Source of the DNA: a bacterium
GTDB taxonomy: Bacteria; Patescibacteriota; Minisyncoccia; UBA6257
Assembly (NCBI GenBank): GCA_021162155.1
Contig: JAGGZF010000018.1
Location: 1 to 6,506 of the forward strand
Direction of reading: 5' to 3'
Length of the DNA: 6,506 nucleotides
Of this stretch, positions 5,574-6,506 are shown piece by piece; position 1 is the stretch's first letter, and each line of letters opens with the position of its first letter. The notes beneath the pieces were generated by a model, which did not search any database, had not been told where the DNA came from, and worked only from the letters and a program-made list of their open reading frames with translations. The position numbers and the translations under genes are program-made.

Positions 5574-6506
5574 ATGAAGAAGATATTCCAGAACATTATA
5601 TTAGTAATATTGTTCTTTTTGGTATTTGCTTGGCTGCTGTCTTCAGTAAATCAGGAAAGTTTTAATTTGCCAGTCCCTACCAAGGAAAAAGTATCTTTAT
5701 CTCAAGCACTACAAGTTATAAGGACGGAGAAAATAGAAAAAGTAATAGTTAGACCAGCGGCAATAGAAGTTTATCTTCCTTCCCATAAGGTGCTGGTAGC
5801 CAATAAAGAGCAGAATGTCTCTTTTGGAGAATTATTAAGGGATTATGGTTTTTCTCCGGAAGAGATTAATTCTATAAATGTAGAAATTAGAGAGGCCACC
5901 GGATTAACCTTTTGGTTAGGTGTTTTACTGCCGGTTATTTTACCCTTGATTTTTATTTTTTGGTTCTTCTCTGCTACTTTTAAAAAGGCGAACAGGAGCG
6001 CTACTCAAATTTTTTCCTTTTCTCGTTCTAATATAAGATTATTTTCTCCTAAAAATAAAAAAGAGAAAGTTACTTTTAAGGATGTAGCCGGTTTAAAGGA
6101 AGCGAAAGAAGAATTAAAGGAAGTAGTGGAATTTCTAAAAAATCCTAAAAAGTTTCAGAATTTAGGCGCTACTATTCCTCGTGGCGTGCTTTTAATGGGG
6201 CCTCCGGGAAGCGGAAAGACCCTGTTGGCGCGCGCTGTAGCGGGAGAAGCCAATGTTCCTTTCTTTCATATATCTGGTTCAGAATTTGTGGAGATGTTTG
6301 TAGGAGTGGGAGCTAGTAGAGTGCGGGACGCCTTTGCTACAGCTAAAAAATCAGCACCCTCTATTCTATTTATAGATGAAATTGATGCTATTGGAAGAAT
6401 TAGAGGAGCAGGTATCGGCGGAGGTCATGATGAAAGAGAGCAAACCCTAAATCAGATTTTGGTGGAGATGGATGGTTTTGATAGAGATACTAGGGTCATA
6501 GTAGTC
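5574..6506 (+). CDS. ftsH: ATP-dependent zinc metalloprotease FtsH (3' truncated by window)
   Basis: The frame stays open to the window end, giving 311 residues of a protein normally about 600-650 long. Two membrane helices are visible, about 7-24 and 113-134, enclosing a short extracytoplasmic domain of about 90 residues, as in FtsH. The AAA module begins at VTFKDVAGLKEAKEEL (166-181), with Walker A GPPGSGKT at 209-216, the pore-loop block FVEMFVGVGASRVRD at 238-252 (Phe242 is the substrate-gripping aromatic), and Walker B ILFIDEID at 264-271. GGGHDEREQTLNQ at 282-294 follows. The second region of homology and the HEXXH protease domain lie beyond the window. FtsH is a membrane-anchored hexamer that extracts and degrades membrane and short-lived proteins. 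ATG 5574 is chosen over the in-frame ATG at 5559 because the promoter -10 overlaps the latter; that alternative would add MKKKF. Confidence 0.96.
   Translation, partial: MKKIFQNIILVILFFLVFAWLLSSVNQESFNLPVPTKEKVSLSQALQVIRTEKIEKVIVRPAAIEVYLPSHKVLVANKEQNVSFGELLRDYGFSPEEINSINVEIREATGLTFWLGVLLPVILPLIFIFWFFSATFKKANRSATQIFSFSRSNIRLFSPKNKKEKVTFKDVAGLKEAKEELKEVVEFLKNPKKFQNLGATIPRGVLLMGPPGSGKTLLARAVAGEANVPFFHISGSEFVEMFVGVGASRVRDAFATAKKSAPSILFIDEIDAIGRIRGAGIGGGHDEREQTLNQILVEMDGFDRDTRVIVV

Overview
The window is AT-rich bacterial DNA with tightly packed genes, very short 5' leaders and almost no Shine-Dalgarno sequences. AGA-rich arginine coding, a lysine-rich proteome and a single-pass protein with a proline/serine-rich cytoplasmic arm and a threonine linker all fit a Candidate Phyla Radiation (Patescibacteria, Parcubacteria-like) genome. 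That placement is an inference from style and from the look of the PNPase; no marker in the window proves it.

Layout: (1) 2-196, the 3' end of an unrecognised, highly charged protein, closed by a strong intrinsic terminator at 202-245. (2) 304-1002, minus strand, a small gluzincin-type zinc peptidase (HELTH plus a downstream glutamate), convergent with the first gene. (3) 1003-1105, a divergent promoter region with one extended -10 element facing each way. (4) 1106-4170, a plus-strand cluster: rpsO (ribosomal protein S15), a NYN/LabA-like PIN-fold RNase candidate, and pnp (polynucleotide phosphorylase). A hairpin with a T-tract overlaps the rpsO stop codon and may attenuate transcription into the two nuclease genes. 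(5) 4230-5465, a membrane-anchored protein of unknown function with its own promoter. (6) 5574 to the window end, the 5' part of ftsH, also with its own promoter, reading through Walker A and Walker B and cut off before the end of the AAA module.

The rpsO-pnp neighbourhood is classical in bacteria. Here a probable endonuclease of the NYN family lies between them, 10 nt ahead of pnp, which suggests a small RNA-turnover unit (endonuclease plus 3'-5' phosphorolytic exonuclease) transcribed behind S15. FtsH (membrane proteolysis) and the anchored 411-residue protein appear to be separate transcription units. No stretch over 300 bases lacks a gene. I found no tRNA, rRNA, CRISPR array, insertion sequence or convincing novel system; the points most worth checking are the NYN-pnp linkage, the attenuator-like hairpin, and the shared promoter layout.
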